A stretch of 64,000 nucleotides of DNA from Oscillospiraceae bacterium. GTDB lineage: Bacteria; Bacillota; Clostridia; Oscillospirales; Ruminococcaceae. The notes under the pieces are model-generated. The model saw nothing but the letters and a program-made list of their open reading frames with translations, searched no databases and was not told where the DNA came from. Location of the stretch: the NCBI GenBank assembly GCA_020024615.1, contig JAHHTP010000001.1, forward strand, positions 42,404 through 106,403, given 5' to 3'. Shown in pieces: positions 7,789-16,349 of this stretch. Position 1 is the first letter of the stretch, and each line of letters begins with the position of its first letter. A program made the position numbers and the translations under genes.

Positions 7789-9621
7789 ATGTCTAAGCTG
7801 GATGATGTACTGGATCAGCTGAATAAAAGGCTAGGAAATTCGGTAGTGCAGAGAGCATCAGAACTGGTACATTCGATTGAAATACAGCTTGACAAAGAGG
7901 TACATAATGGGGAAAAGATTCCGCCGAAGCCGCCTGCTTCGAAGGCCCCTCCAACAACTTCTTGCTCTGATTTTTTTCATGTAAAACCAGTGAAACAATA
8001 TCAGCCGATTGATTTCAGAAAGCAGCAGGAACCGGCGTATCGTATCCATTATCAGACATTGCGGCAGATTGGACAACAGAATTATCAGAGTACCGTAGCC
8101 TATGGTTTTCCCAACCCAACACGCTTTTATGAGCAGGCAAAGTATATTCAAACGATTTCTGACGATTTCATTATTGATGATGAGAAAATCGAACCATATA
8201 ATCAGTATTATATCAGCTATATGGATTTGTCCATTCGGCAGTTTCGTTGCTATGTTACCCTGCATCCAAAGTTTTTGCAGGGGGATTTTTCTGCCATAAT
8301 GGCGAATGGTTGGGGATATTTGGCACTTTATCTGTCGGAACTTGTCTGCAAAGCTGCAAAACCGAAGCTTTCCGCTCAGGAAACATTTGCCTTGCTGGAA
8401 CAGATTCGGAATTATGTATACAGCCTTGATTTTGAAAATGCAGGTGAACAGAGCGTTGTAAAAAGCTACTTTGATGGCTGGCTGTTTGATTATACGCTTG
8501 TACACCAATTAAAGGAAGAAGCTGCACGCTATGACAGTAAAATGCGTCGGATTTGCAGTGATGAACAGAAGATTCTGTCAGCGCAAAAAGCATATCAGAT
8601 AAAGGATTATGGGGAACTGATGCGTGTTTTTGACGCATATTGTCCGTATCATATCTGTTCTACGGCGGTATGCAAAAAAGAGCCATATCAGAAAATTTAT
8701 CCGCAGCTGTTTGGTGTGGTGCTTGAGGCGTTGGAAGAGCAAATTTCATCTGGAAAAACAATGGAGGAACGCCTGTTTGGTCGCAGATATCCACGGCATT
8801 TTCCGTTGTTTGAGAAACTGGAAATCGGTGTGATGGGATTGGATGATTTCACACTGGAACTACCGGATTCTTCTTTGTTTCGCTACCAAAATGGCAGGAT
8901 GGACAAGTTCACCTATATCCAAATGAATACCGACTGGATTGCTTCGGTGTTGCGCTGTATGGATTATTATTTTCGTAAGGAAGCGGGAACAGTACAATTA
9001 AAAACATCCGGCATGGCAAGTATATCACAGGAGCAGATCATTAAAAATGCGGTGCATGCATTTTGTGAACAGCATCATCTGACAGGCTATGAAAAACGCC
9101 TGAAAGCACAGGCGAAAAAGCAGAAGGCACCTGCCAAAAAAGTAGGGCAATCTGATATATCACCACAGCCGATTCAGGTGTCGATTGATCACTCTAAACT
9201 TGAAGGAATCCGCAAAGATGCGAGTGAATTGGAAGAACGGCTGCTATCGGTATATGAAACCGCAGAAGATGAGATTGTTCCAATTCAGCCAGTACCTGTC
9301 ATACAGCCGCAGATTCCATCGGATATGGGAAAAGTCATGTCACTTCAGGTGGATAATGAATGGGTAGAACTGCTCCAGGCACTAACTGTTGCACAGATAG
9401 AGTATCTGCGCAGATTGGTGTTTCATTTGGATGCAGCGTTGTACTTGGCTGAACAGTGCAAAGCGGTTGGAGAACTGCCACAGCTATTTTTGGAGCAGAT
9501 CAATGAGGCGGCTCTGGAAGCGGTTGGGGATACTATCATGGAAACTGAGGGTGAAATCGAGATTTTTGAGGAGTATGCAGATGCCTTAAAAGCGGTGTTT
9601 GCGCAGGATAAGGAGAATTGA
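7789..9621 (+). CDS. TerB-N/TerB-C domain protein, 610 aa
   Basis: Residues about 80-290 resemble the TerB-N domain: YRIHYQTLRQIGQQNYQ, then YYISYMDLSIRQFRCYVTLHPKF and a helical GYLALYLSELV. The last 100 residues (EWVELLQALTVAQIEYLRRLV onward) resemble TerB-C. Between them is a basic linker rich in Lys and Ala (about 440-460). Published comparative genomics (Anantharaman, Iyer and Aravind) links TerB-N/TerB-C proteins to ATPases and helicases in proposed stress or DNA-processing systems. GGAGGGGG precedes the ATG at 7789. The next gene starts 1 nt after the stop, so the proteins are probably made together. No catalytic residues are evident; a scaffold role is inferred. Confidence 0.8.
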   Translation: MSKLDDVLDQLNKRLGNSVVQRASELVHSIEIQLDKEVHNGEKIPPKPPASKAPPTTSCSDFFHVKPVKQYQPIDFRKQQEPAYRIHYQTLRQIGQQNYQSTVAYGFPNPTRFYEQAKYIQTISDDFIIDDEKIEPYNQYYISYMDLSIRQFRCYVTLHPKFLQGDFSAIMANGWGYLALYLSELVCKAAKPKLSAQETFALLEQIRNYVYSLDFENAGEQSVVKSYFDGWLFDYTLVHQLKEEAARYDSKMRRICSDEQKILSAQKAYQIKDYGELMRVFDAYCPYHICSTAVCKKEPYQKIYPQLFGVVLEALEEQISSGKTMEERLFGRRYPRHFPLFEKLEIGVMGLDDFTLELPDSSLFRYQNGRMDKFTYIQMNTDWIASVLRCMDYYFRKEAGTVQLKTSGMASISQEQIIKNAVHAFCEQHHLTGYEKRLKAQAKKQKAPAKKVGQSDISPQPIQVSIDHSKLEGIRKDASELEERLLSVYETAEDEIVPIQPVPVIQPQIPSDMGKVMSLQVDNEWVELLQALTVAQIEYLRRLVFHLDAALYLAEQCKAVGELPQLFLEQINEAALEAVGDTIMETEGEIEIFEEYADALKAVFAQDKEN

Positions 9622-9622
9622 T

Positions 9623-10927
9623 ATGGCAAAAATTCCAAAACGAATTGCATCTGTGCTGATGAATTCGCTCAAAGGTGGTGTTGTACCGCGTATCGGTTTG
9701 GAATATGTGACAGTAGGGCGCAAAGCAGAGATTGATGCATTATTGGATGATGTTGATATGATCGCAGAGGGTGGTGCCTCCTTTCGATTTATAGCTGGAA
9801 GATACGGTTCCGGTAAAAGTTTCCTGCTCCAGACCATCCGCAATTATGCAATGGAGCGTGGTTTTGCGGTGATGGATGCCGATCTTTCTCCAGAGCGCAG
9901 ACTGGTTGGATCCAAAGGCCAGGGACTTGCAACATATCGGGAATTGATGAAAAATCTGTCGGTGCGTACAAAACCAGACGGTGGTGCGTTGCCATTGATT
10001 CTGGAACGCTGGATTACCAGCATCAAAGCTGGGCTGATGCAGAATGGTGTTTCGCCGGATGCACCGGATTTTGATGCAAAGGTAGAACAGCAGATCTATG
10101 CTGTAATCGGTCAGATGGAAGAACTGGTGCATGGATTTGATTTTGCAAAGGTCATTGCATTATATTGGCGTGGGGTACAGCAGGGAGCGGATGAACTGCG
10201 TTCTGGTGCCTTAAAATGGCTGCGCGGTGAGTATCAGACCAAAACCGAGGCAAAGGCAGAACTTGGTGTTAATGTGATTGTCAGCGATGATGACTGGTAC
10301 GATTATGTCAAACTGTTTTCCGCGTTTCTGACCGCTGCCGGATACAAAGGCACGCTGCTGATGATTGATGAACTGGTCAATATCTACCGTGTGACAAATC
10401 GGGTTACGCGACAGTACAATTATGAAAAGATGCTGACCATGTACAATGATATGATGCAGGGTAGGGTGTCTCATCTGGGCATTATTATGTGTGGAACGGT
10501 GCAGTGTATTGAAGATACCAGACGAGGTGTGTTTAGCTACGATGCATTGCGTTCCCGTTTGGAAAAAGGCAGGTTTGCCGAGGATGGGATGTCCAATATG
10601 CTGGCACCGATTATTTCGTTAAATCCGTTAAGTCAGGAAGAATTGTTGATTTTAGTAGAGAAGCTGGATGATATCCATGCCGGATTGTATGGCACTGAGC
10701 CGACTCTGACGACCGATGATGACATCAAATTTCTGGAAGTGGAATTTTCCCGTGTTGGAGCAGGAACAAACATCACACCTCGTGAGATCATAAGAGATTA
10801 TATCGAACTGCTGGATATTGTGATGCAGAATCCAGGTGTAAAAGCCGGAGAGATCATTGAAAATCGTCTGCCACAGAGCAAGCCGGCGGAGGAAGAAGAA
10901 AGTGAATTTGCGGAGTTCATCTTCTAA
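9623..10927 (+). CDS. BrxD-like P-loop ATPase (DUF2791 type)
   Basis: A 434-residue ATP-binding protein with Walker A GRYGSGKS (59-66), Walker B LLMIDEL (D249, E250) and a sensor-like IIMCGTVQCIED segment. The profile VPRIGLEYVTVGR...FIAGRYGSGKSFLLQ resembles DUF2791 ATPases, called BrxD in type 2 BREX. The ATG at 9623 follows AAGGAG by 7 nt; a TTG eight codons upstream overlaps the previous gene and is less likely. It lies between the TerB-domain and helicase genes, in the order BrxD-BrxHI seen in BREX. No pglX, pglZ or other BREX gene is in the window, so it is not a full BREX locus here. Confidence 0.85.
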   Translation: MAKIPKRIASVLMNSLKGGVVPRIGLEYVTVGRKAEIDALLDDVDMIAEGGASFRFIAGRYGSGKSFLLQTIRNYAMERGFAVMDADLSPERRLVGSKGQGLATYRELMKNLSVRTKPDGGALPLILERWITSIKAGLMQNGVSPDAPDFDAKVEQQIYAVIGQMEELVHGFDFAKVIALYWRGVQQGADELRSGALKWLRGEYQTKTEAKAELGVNVIVSDDDWYDYVKLFSAFLTAAGYKGTLLMIDELVNIYRVTNRVTRQYNYEKMLTMYNDMMQGRVSHLGIIMCGTVQCIEDTRRGVFSYDALRSRLEKGRFAEDGMSNMLAPIISLNPLSQEELLILVEKLDDIHAGLYGTEPTLTTDDDIKFLEVEFSRVGAGTNITPREIIRDYIELLDIVMQNPGVKAGEIIENRLPQSKPAEEEESEFAEFIF

Positions 10928-10942
10928 AAGGAGTGGATAAAC

Positions 10943-13144
10943 ATGCCTGAAAATGCCCAGAATTGCTATTTTTCTCGTCTTGCACCCTATATTCAAGATT
11001 TTATCTATCGCAAACGTTGGGAAAGTCTGCGCGAAATTCAGGTGAAGGCGATGCAGACGATATTGGATACCGATCACCATTTATTGATCTGTTCTGGAAC
11101 AGCAAGTGGAAAAACCGAAGCAGCTCTCTTGCCGGCATTGACAAAGCTGTGGGAAAAGCCATCTGAATCGGTTGGGATTTTATATATCAGTCCGCTTAAG
11201 GCATTGATAAACGATCAGTTTTTTCGTGTGGAAGAAATGCTTATGGAAAGCGGAATACCGGTGACCAAGTGGCATGGCGATGTTAGTCAGAGTGTGAAAA
11301 CCAAGCTGATTCGCAATCCGCAGGGGATTTTGCAGACAACCCCGGAATCTTTGCAGGCAATGCTGATGCGTAACCGTATGGGTGTGATGAAACTGTTTTC
11401 TGACCTGCGGTATATTATCATTGACGAAGTACATTATTTTATGTCTGACCCGCGTGGGACGCAGCTTTTATGTTTGTTGCAGCAGATTTCGCGGTTGACT
11501 GATTGTGTTCCGGTACGAATTGGACTTTCTGCTACCATGTCGGATTATTCGGGGGCTGTAAATTGGCTGTGCAGCGGAACAGAACGGGAATGTGATGTAC
11601 CGCAGTGTGCTGATGGTAGACGCAGCATTCGGCTTTCAATGCAGCATTTTTTAATCAAACCCAAGAGCAATAAAAAGGATTTCGAATACAGCGTCAATTT
11701 GTATTTTGATGCGTTGTTTCGTGCTACCTATGCAAAACGCTGTTTGTTGTTTGCCAATTCAAAAGCGCAGGTCGAACAGAATATTGCACAGCTGAAACGT
11801 ATCGCGAAAAAGGTCAATGCACCGGATGTATACCATGTTCATCACGGCAGCATTTCGGCATCTTTGCGGGAACATGCGGAATATCTAATGAAGCAGCAGC
11901 CTGGACCGCTTGTTACTGGTGCGACAGTGACGCTGGAACTGGGAATTGATATCGGAAGTTTGGAGCGCATTGTGCAGACCGGCAGTCCGTTTTCGGTTTC
12001 GAGTTTTGTGCAGAGGATGGGGCGTACTGGGCGCAAAGACGGCAATAGCGAGATGTTTTTTCTGTTTGCCGAGGAAGAAAAGACCTTTGAATATGAGTTT
12101 TATAAAGCTATTTTCTGGGATATGGTCAAGTGCATTGCGCTCATACAGTTATATTTGGAAGAACGCTGGGTGGAGCCGGTTCCTAAAAATGACAAGCCAT
12201 ACGGCATTTTGTATCATCAGACAATGGCGTATTTGTATGTGCAGGGATGTGCATCATTACAGGAACTTGCATCTGAAGTTTTGGGTTTATCTCCGTTTGT
12301 AGGCATCACCAAAGCAGAATATGCAAAGCTGCTTGCTTTTATGGTAGAGGATAACCAGCTGGAAGTCGGCGAGGATAAACAGCTGCTTGTCGGGGAAGAA
12401 GGCCAGCGGGATACTGGAAACTTCCAGTTTTTTGCGGTGTTTGAAGCGGAACTGGAATTTTCCGTGAAATACAATTCTCAGGAAATAGGAACACTCGAAC
12501 GACTATATCCAGTTGGACAGCGGTTTGCACTGGCAGGTAAGACATGGCAGGTGCTGGAAATTGACAAGCAAACACATGACATCTATGTTAATCCGGTGGA
12601 TGTGCTTTCGACCAATACATGGGAAACACCGCTGGATATTCCACTGCATACGAAGATTGTGCGGCGGATGCGTCAGGTATTGTGGGAAGATACCGATTAT
12701 CGTTATTTGGCGGAATCGGCACAGCAGCGGCTATATGAGATGCGAGAGGTGGCGAGAAAGGCCGATTGTTTTGATCAGTTGATAGTGCCGCTTGCACCAG
12801 ATGTGTACGGGGTATTTCCTTGGCTTGGAACAGGCGCACTGCTTGCGTTATCCTATGCACTTAAGAGTATGGGAATCAACAACGAATTGTACCGCGGATT
12901 TGAACTTCCGATTTTTCTGCTGATTGACCAATCTGTTTCGGTGGAAAAGTTAAATGATGCGTTGTATCGCTGTGCCTTTGACAAGCTGGATAAGTACACT
13001 TTTCCAGTGGAGGAAAACGCTTGTGTATTGGGAAAATTCAATTCACATGTGCCATCGGAGCTATTAAGACAACAATATATCGAAGATATTTTAGATGTGG
13101 AGGATATGCAAACACATTTACGGGGATTTTTTATAAAATCTTAG
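10943..13144 (+). CDS. Lhr/BrxHI-like superfamily 2 DEAD/DEAH helicase
   Basis: A 733-residue helicase. Motif I GTASGKT (52-58), motif Ia YISPLKALINDQ, motif II DEVH (161-164), motif III GLSATMSD, and motif VI QRMGRTGRK (from 357) show an active SF2 core. The C-terminal half carries an Lhr-type extension including FPWLGTGALLALSYAL. The combination with a BrxD-like ATPase matches the BrxD-BrxHI pair of type 2 BREX; the TerB partner replaces the rest. GGAG lies 9 nt before the ATG and the gap to the ATPase gene is 15 bp. Probably a DNA-translocating or unwinding component; the substrate is unknown. Confidence 0.88.
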   Translation: MPENAQNCYFSRLAPYIQDFIYRKRWESLREIQVKAMQTILDTDHHLLICSGTASGKTEAALLPALTKLWEKPSESVGILYISPLKALINDQFFRVEEMLMESGIPVTKWHGDVSQSVKTKLIRNPQGILQTTPESLQAMLMRNRMGVMKLFSDLRYIIIDEVHYFMSDPRGTQLLCLLQQISRLTDCVPVRIGLSATMSDYSGAVNWLCSGTERECDVPQCADGRRSIRLSMQHFLIKPKSNKKDFEYSVNLYFDALFRATYAKRCLLFANSKAQVEQNIAQLKRIAKKVNAPDVYHVHHGSISASLREHAEYLMKQQPGPLVTGATVTLELGIDIGSLERIVQTGSPFSVSSFVQRMGRTGRKDGNSEMFFLFAEEEKTFEYEFYKAIFWDMVKCIALIQLYLEERWVEPVPKNDKPYGILYHQTMAYLYVQGCASLQELASEVLGLSPFVGITKAEYAKLLAFMVEDNQLEVGEDKQLLVGEEGQRDTGNFQFFAVFEAELEFSVKYNSQEIGTLERLYPVGQRFALAGKTWQVLEIDKQTHDIYVNPVDVLSTNTWETPLDIPLHTKIVRRMRQVLWEDTDYRYLAESAQQRLYEMREVARKADCFDQLIVPLAPDVYGVFPWLGTGALLALSYALKSMGINNELYRGFELPIFLLIDQSVSVEKLNDALYRCAFDKLDKYTFPVEENACVLGKFNSHVPSELLRQQYIEDILDVEDMQTHLRGFFIKS

Positions 13145-13155
13145 CTGAAAGCGGC

Positions 13156-13184
13156 TTTACAAATGTTTGAAAACATGCTATAAT
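13156..13184 (+). promoter_or_regulatory. Sigma-A promoter of the AraC-type regulator, with palindromic spacer
   Basis: TTTACA (13156-13161), 17-nt spacer, TATAAT (13179-13184), extended TGC. The spacer contains the palindrome ATGTTT-GA-AAACAT, which could be an operator. A second TATAAT at 13263 lacks a good -35. Confidence 0.75.
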
Positions 13185-13289
13185 AAAGCTAATTAGGATA
13201 AAAACACAAAAGTTAACAACTAATCTATTAGAAAATGACACGAATTGCTGTGTAGAATATGTTATAATAAAAGATAAGGGGGGGTGTCA

Positions 13290-14207
13290 GTGAACGATAA
13301 GCAGTTTTATGGTAAAAGTTTTGAATTTGACAATGATTTTTTTGCCAAACAGAAACAATTTGGTTTTGTTAAACTGTATCAGTTGGGAGAAGTCTGCTTT
13401 GAGAACGGACACGAAGTGGAACAGCATCGTCAGGTATGCCACGAAATCACCTATATCATTGCTGGTAAAGCGAAAGTGAATGCGGGTGGGGCGTCCTTCC
13501 CAGTTTCACAAGGCGATATTATTATCAATTCCAAGGGGCAGACCCATTCCATTTCGGTTGATCCAGAAACAAAGCTGCGATATTTTTATATCGGGTTTGA
13601 TCTGGATATGGAAAGACATAATGAACTTACCTCCCGTTTGCAGGGGTTTTACGAGGATAAATTCAACAATCGGGCGGTCAAGGACGAATATAATATCATG
13701 GTATTCTTCGTAAGACTACTTGACGAGATGTACAACGGTATGGAATTTTCGGAAATTCTGATTCAGAATTATATCGAACAGATACTGATTATGGTTTATC
13801 GCGCTTTTCATGATCGCAAGCCAGTACATCTGGAGGCAAGTCCGTCGGCTGTGTCGGTCGGAGATACCACTTATCTGATGATTCGCTATATTGAAGATCA
13901 TATTTTAACCATCAGCAATCTGACCGAGATCAGCGATCATCTGGGATATAGTTATAATTATCTTTCCCATCTGTTTAAGCGCAAAATGGGTATTTCGATT
14001 CAAACTTATCTGAACTACAAAAAAATTGCCAAAGCAATTGAATTGATTGATAGCGGCAGAATGAGTATCACAGACATTTCAGCAGCTTTAAATTATCAGA
14101 CAGTACAAGCTTTTTCAAAATCTTTCAAGAAGGTTATGAATATCTCACCAACCGATTATAAAAAGTCGGTAAAGGCATATTCTGGATCAGAAAAGCGCGG
14201 TGTCTGA
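13290..14207 (+). CDS. AraC family transcriptional regulator
   Basis: A 305-residue regulator. Residues about 40-110 form a cupin-like sensor domain (CHEITYIIAGKAKVN, FPVSQGDIIIN, QTHSISVDP). The C-terminal 100 residues carry two helix-turn-helix units ending in AFSKSFKKVMNISPTDYKK, the AraC signature. The chosen start is GTG 13290, 6 nt after a run AAGGGGGGG; GTG 13284 sits inside that run. It lies directly before a sugar isomerase/epimerase and an aldo/keto reductase on the same strand, so it probably activates them in response to a sugar. The ligand is unknown. Confidence 0.9.
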   Translation: MNDKQFYGKSFEFDNDFFAKQKQFGFVKLYQLGEVCFENGHEVEQHRQVCHEITYIIAGKAKVNAGGASFPVSQGDIIINSKGQTHSISVDPETKLRYFYIGFDLDMERHNELTSRLQGFYEDKFNNRAVKDEYNIMVFFVRLLDEMYNGMEFSEILIQNYIEQILIMVYRAFHDRKPVHLEASPSAVSVGDTTYLMIRYIEDHILTISNLTEISDHLGYSYNYLSHLFKRKMGISIQTYLNYKKIAKAIELIDSGRMSITDISAALNYQTVQAFSKSFKKVMNISPTDYKKSVKAYSGSEKRGV

Positions 14208-14233
14208 ATTAAAATGATAAAGGAGAAATTTGT

Positions 14234-15094
14234 ATGAAACAGTTTCCAATTGGCGTTATTGCAGACAGCTTCCGTCTGCCATTTAAAGAATCCATCTTAA
14301 AATCCGCAGAGATCGGTGCGCAGGGCGTTCAGCTTTATGCGGTTGAGGGTGAACTGGATCCGGCAAACATGACTGCAGAAAAACGCGTTGAGGCAAGAAA
14401 ATTGATTGAGGGAAACGGTCTGCAAATCACAGCACTTTGTGGTGATTTGGGTGGACATGGCTTCCAGATTGCTGCACAAAATCCAGCAAAAATTGAAAAA
14501 TCCAAACGAATTGTAGATCTGGCTTTGGATATGGGTACCAACATTATCACAACGCATATCAGTGTCATTCCAGAGGATATCACCTGTGACAGATATAAAG
14601 TTATGCAGGAGGCTTGTAACGAGCTTGCTGCATATGCAAATAAATATAACTGTTTCTTTGCAATTGAAACCGGTCCGGAACCGTCTGAGCGTTTAAAGAC
14701 ATTTTTGGATTCGCTGGATTCTAAAGGAGTTGCAGTCAATATGGACCCGGCAAACCTCGTTATGGTAATCGGTGAAGATCCGGTGCAGGCAGTTTATAAT
14801 TTGAAAGATTATATCGTCCATACACATGCGAAAGATGGTATTCAGATTGCTCCAATCGGCGCAGATACCGTATATGATTTCTTTGCTGAAGGTGGTATTG
14901 GTGACTTAAGACTGGATCAGTGCTTTAAGGAAGTGCCGCTTGGACAAGGTCATGTTGATTTTGCCAAATATTTAAAGGCTTTGGAAGATATTGGCTATAA
15001 CGGCTTCCTGACCATTGAGCGCGAGGCTGGTCCGACTCCGGAGGATGATATTCGTCTGGCAATGAATTTCTTAAAAGAGGTTATGAGCAAATAA
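14234..15094 (+). CDS. Sugar phosphate isomerase/epimerase (TIM barrel)
   Basis: A 286-residue protein of the xylose isomerase-like TIM barrel family. Metal ligands expected for the fold appear as E in FFAIETGPEP, D in VAVNMDPANL, H in DYIVHTHAKDG and E in FLTIEREAGP. A full 286-residue length and clear strand periodicity support an active enzyme. It starts 26 bp after the AraC gene with AAAGGAGAAA before the ATG, so the two are co-transcribed. It ends before a clear terminator. The actual substrate (ketose, keto-sugar or inositol derivative) is not readable. Confidence 0.9.
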   Translation: MKQFPIGVIADSFRLPFKESILKSAEIGAQGVQLYAVEGELDPANMTAEKRVEARKLIEGNGLQITALCGDLGGHGFQIAAQNPAKIEKSKRIVDLALDMGTNIITTHISVIPEDITCDRYKVMQEACNELAAYANKYNCFFAIETGPEPSERLKTFLDSLDSKGVAVNMDPANLVMVIGEDPVQAVYNLKDYIVHTHAKDGIQIAPIGADTVYDFFAEGGIGDLRLDQCFKEVPLGQGHVDFAKYLKALEDIGYNGFLTIEREAGPTPEDDIRLAMNFLKEVMSK

Positions 15095-15110
15095 CGATAT
15101 CTGTAATTTA

Positions 15111-15145
15111 GGGATGAATTTTTGATTCATCCCTCTTGTTTTTTG
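15111..15145 (+). terminator. Rho-independent terminator after the isomerase gene
   Basis: GGGATGAAT (15111-15119) pairs with ATTCATCCC (15125-15133), loop TTTTG, followed by a T-rich tract. The tract overlaps the -35 of the next promoter. Confidence 0.8.
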
Positions 15146-15164
15146 TTTGGTAATCCGCTATAAT
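15136..15164 (+). promoter_or_regulatory. Sigma-A promoter of the aldo/keto reductase
   Basis: TTGTTT (15136-15141), 17-nt spacer, TATAAT (15159-15164). Confidence 0.7.
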
Positions 15165-15224
15165 AAAGATATAAATGAAAACGGAATGTTGATTTTAGTA
15201 CAAAGAATTCAGGAGGAAATAAAG

Positions 15225-16139
15225 ATGAAACAGATTGCCTATGGTGATATGTTTAACGCTCCAGCAATAGCACTTGGCTGCATGAGAATTTCCGGAAAGA
15301 CCCGCGCAGAAGCAGAGCAGATCATTGCTGTTGCGATGGATGAGCAGATAAATTTTTTTGACCATGCTGATATATATGGAAAAGGGGAATCCGAACGGAT
15401 TTTTGGTCAGGCAGTTAAGGATAATGGGATTACGCGCGATAAGATTATTGTACAGGGAAAATGTGCCATTCATGATGGTATGTATGATTTTTCAAAAGAG
15501 CATATCCTATCTTCGGTAGATGGTATTTTAAAACGCCTGGATATGGATTACCTGGATACACTGTTGCTGCATCGTCCGGATACCTTGATGGAACCGGCAG
15601 AGGTTGCAGAGGCGTTTACTCGATTGCAGGCAGCTGGTAAAGTTCGATTTTTTGGCGTTTCCAACTGCAACGGCGGTCAAATTGCTTTATTGCAGAAATA
15701 TTGTAAACAGAAGATAGCCGCCAACCAATTACAGCTTTCTCTTGCCTTTACGCCAATGATTGACAGCGGATTTAATGTCAATATGCAGAACGAGGCTGCG
15801 GTGAATCGTGAGGCGGGTGTGCTGGAGTATTGCCGTTTGCATGACATCACCATTCAGGCGTGGTCGCCATTGCAGTATGGCTTTTTTGAAGGTTGTTTTA
15901 TTGGAAGTGAAAAGTATCCACATCTTAATGAAAAGCTGAATGAACTGGCAGAAAAATATCATGTTACTGCTTCAGCAATTGCGATTGCATGGATTCTGCG
16001 TCATCCAGCAGATATCCAGCCGATTATCGGCAGCATGAATCCGCAGCGAATTCGTGATTTTGCAAGGGCTTCAGATGTTGTTCTGACTCGTGAAGAATGG
16101 TATGAGCTTTATGTTTCTGCAGGAAACAAACTACCATAA
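15225..16139 (+). CDS. Aldo/keto reductase (YdhF-like)
   Basis: A 304-residue NAD(P)H-dependent oxidoreductase of the aldo/keto reductase fold. The catalytic set is visible: D and Y in FFDHADIYGKGESERIFG, K in IIVQGKCAI and H in TLLLHRPD. GVSNCNGGQIALLQ and AWSPLQYG are typical of the family. Start 15225 follows AGGAGGAAAT by about 6 nt; the frame continues upstream to 15147 without a Shine-Dalgarno site. It sits after the sugar isomerase but has its own promoter and terminator. Likely reduces a sugar aldehyde or ketone. Confidence 0.93.
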   Translation: MKQIAYGDMFNAPAIALGCMRISGKTRAEAEQIIAVAMDEQINFFDHADIYGKGESERIFGQAVKDNGITRDKIIVQGKCAIHDGMYDFSKEHILSSVDGILKRLDMDYLDTLLLHRPDTLMEPAEVAEAFTRLQAAGKVRFFGVSNCNGGQIALLQKYCKQKIAANQLQLSLAFTPMIDSGFNVNMQNEAAVNREAGVLEYCRLHDITIQAWSPLQYGFFEGCFIGSEKYPHLNEKLNELAEKYHVTASAIAIAWILRHPADIQPIIGSMNPQRIRDFARASDVVLTREEWYELYVSAGNKLP

Positions 16140-16155
16140 TATTAGAAAAATTGTT

Positions 16156-16193
16156 GCCGATTCTGGGTCGATGTTCAGAATCGGCGTTTTTTT
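16156..16193 (+). terminator. Rho-independent terminator of the aldo/keto reductase
   Basis: GCCGATTCTG (16156-16165) pairs perfectly with CAGAATCGGC (16176-16185), followed by GTTTTTTT. Confidence 0.92.
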
Positions 16194-16266
16194 ATGAGAT
16201 TTGTTTGATAAAAAAAGTCGATTTTTGATAAATTAGGGTTAAAATGTAAATTTCTATCAAATGAAC

Positions 16267-16295
16267 TTGTCTTGTCGCCCAACACATGATATAAT
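16267..16295 (+). promoter_or_regulatory. Sigma-A promoter of the SGNH hydrolase
   Basis: TTGTCT (16267-16272), 17-nt spacer, TATAAT (16290-16295). Confidence 0.7.
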
Positions 16296-16349
16296 AAAAC
16301 ATAATGGATTTTTATGTATCTTTATATTGTATATAAGGGGGAGAATAGA

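Noticed and set aside
7551-13144. Full type 2 BREX locus
   Set aside because: Only the BrxD- and BrxHI-like genes are present; pglW, pglX, pglY and pglZ are absent from both flanks in the window.
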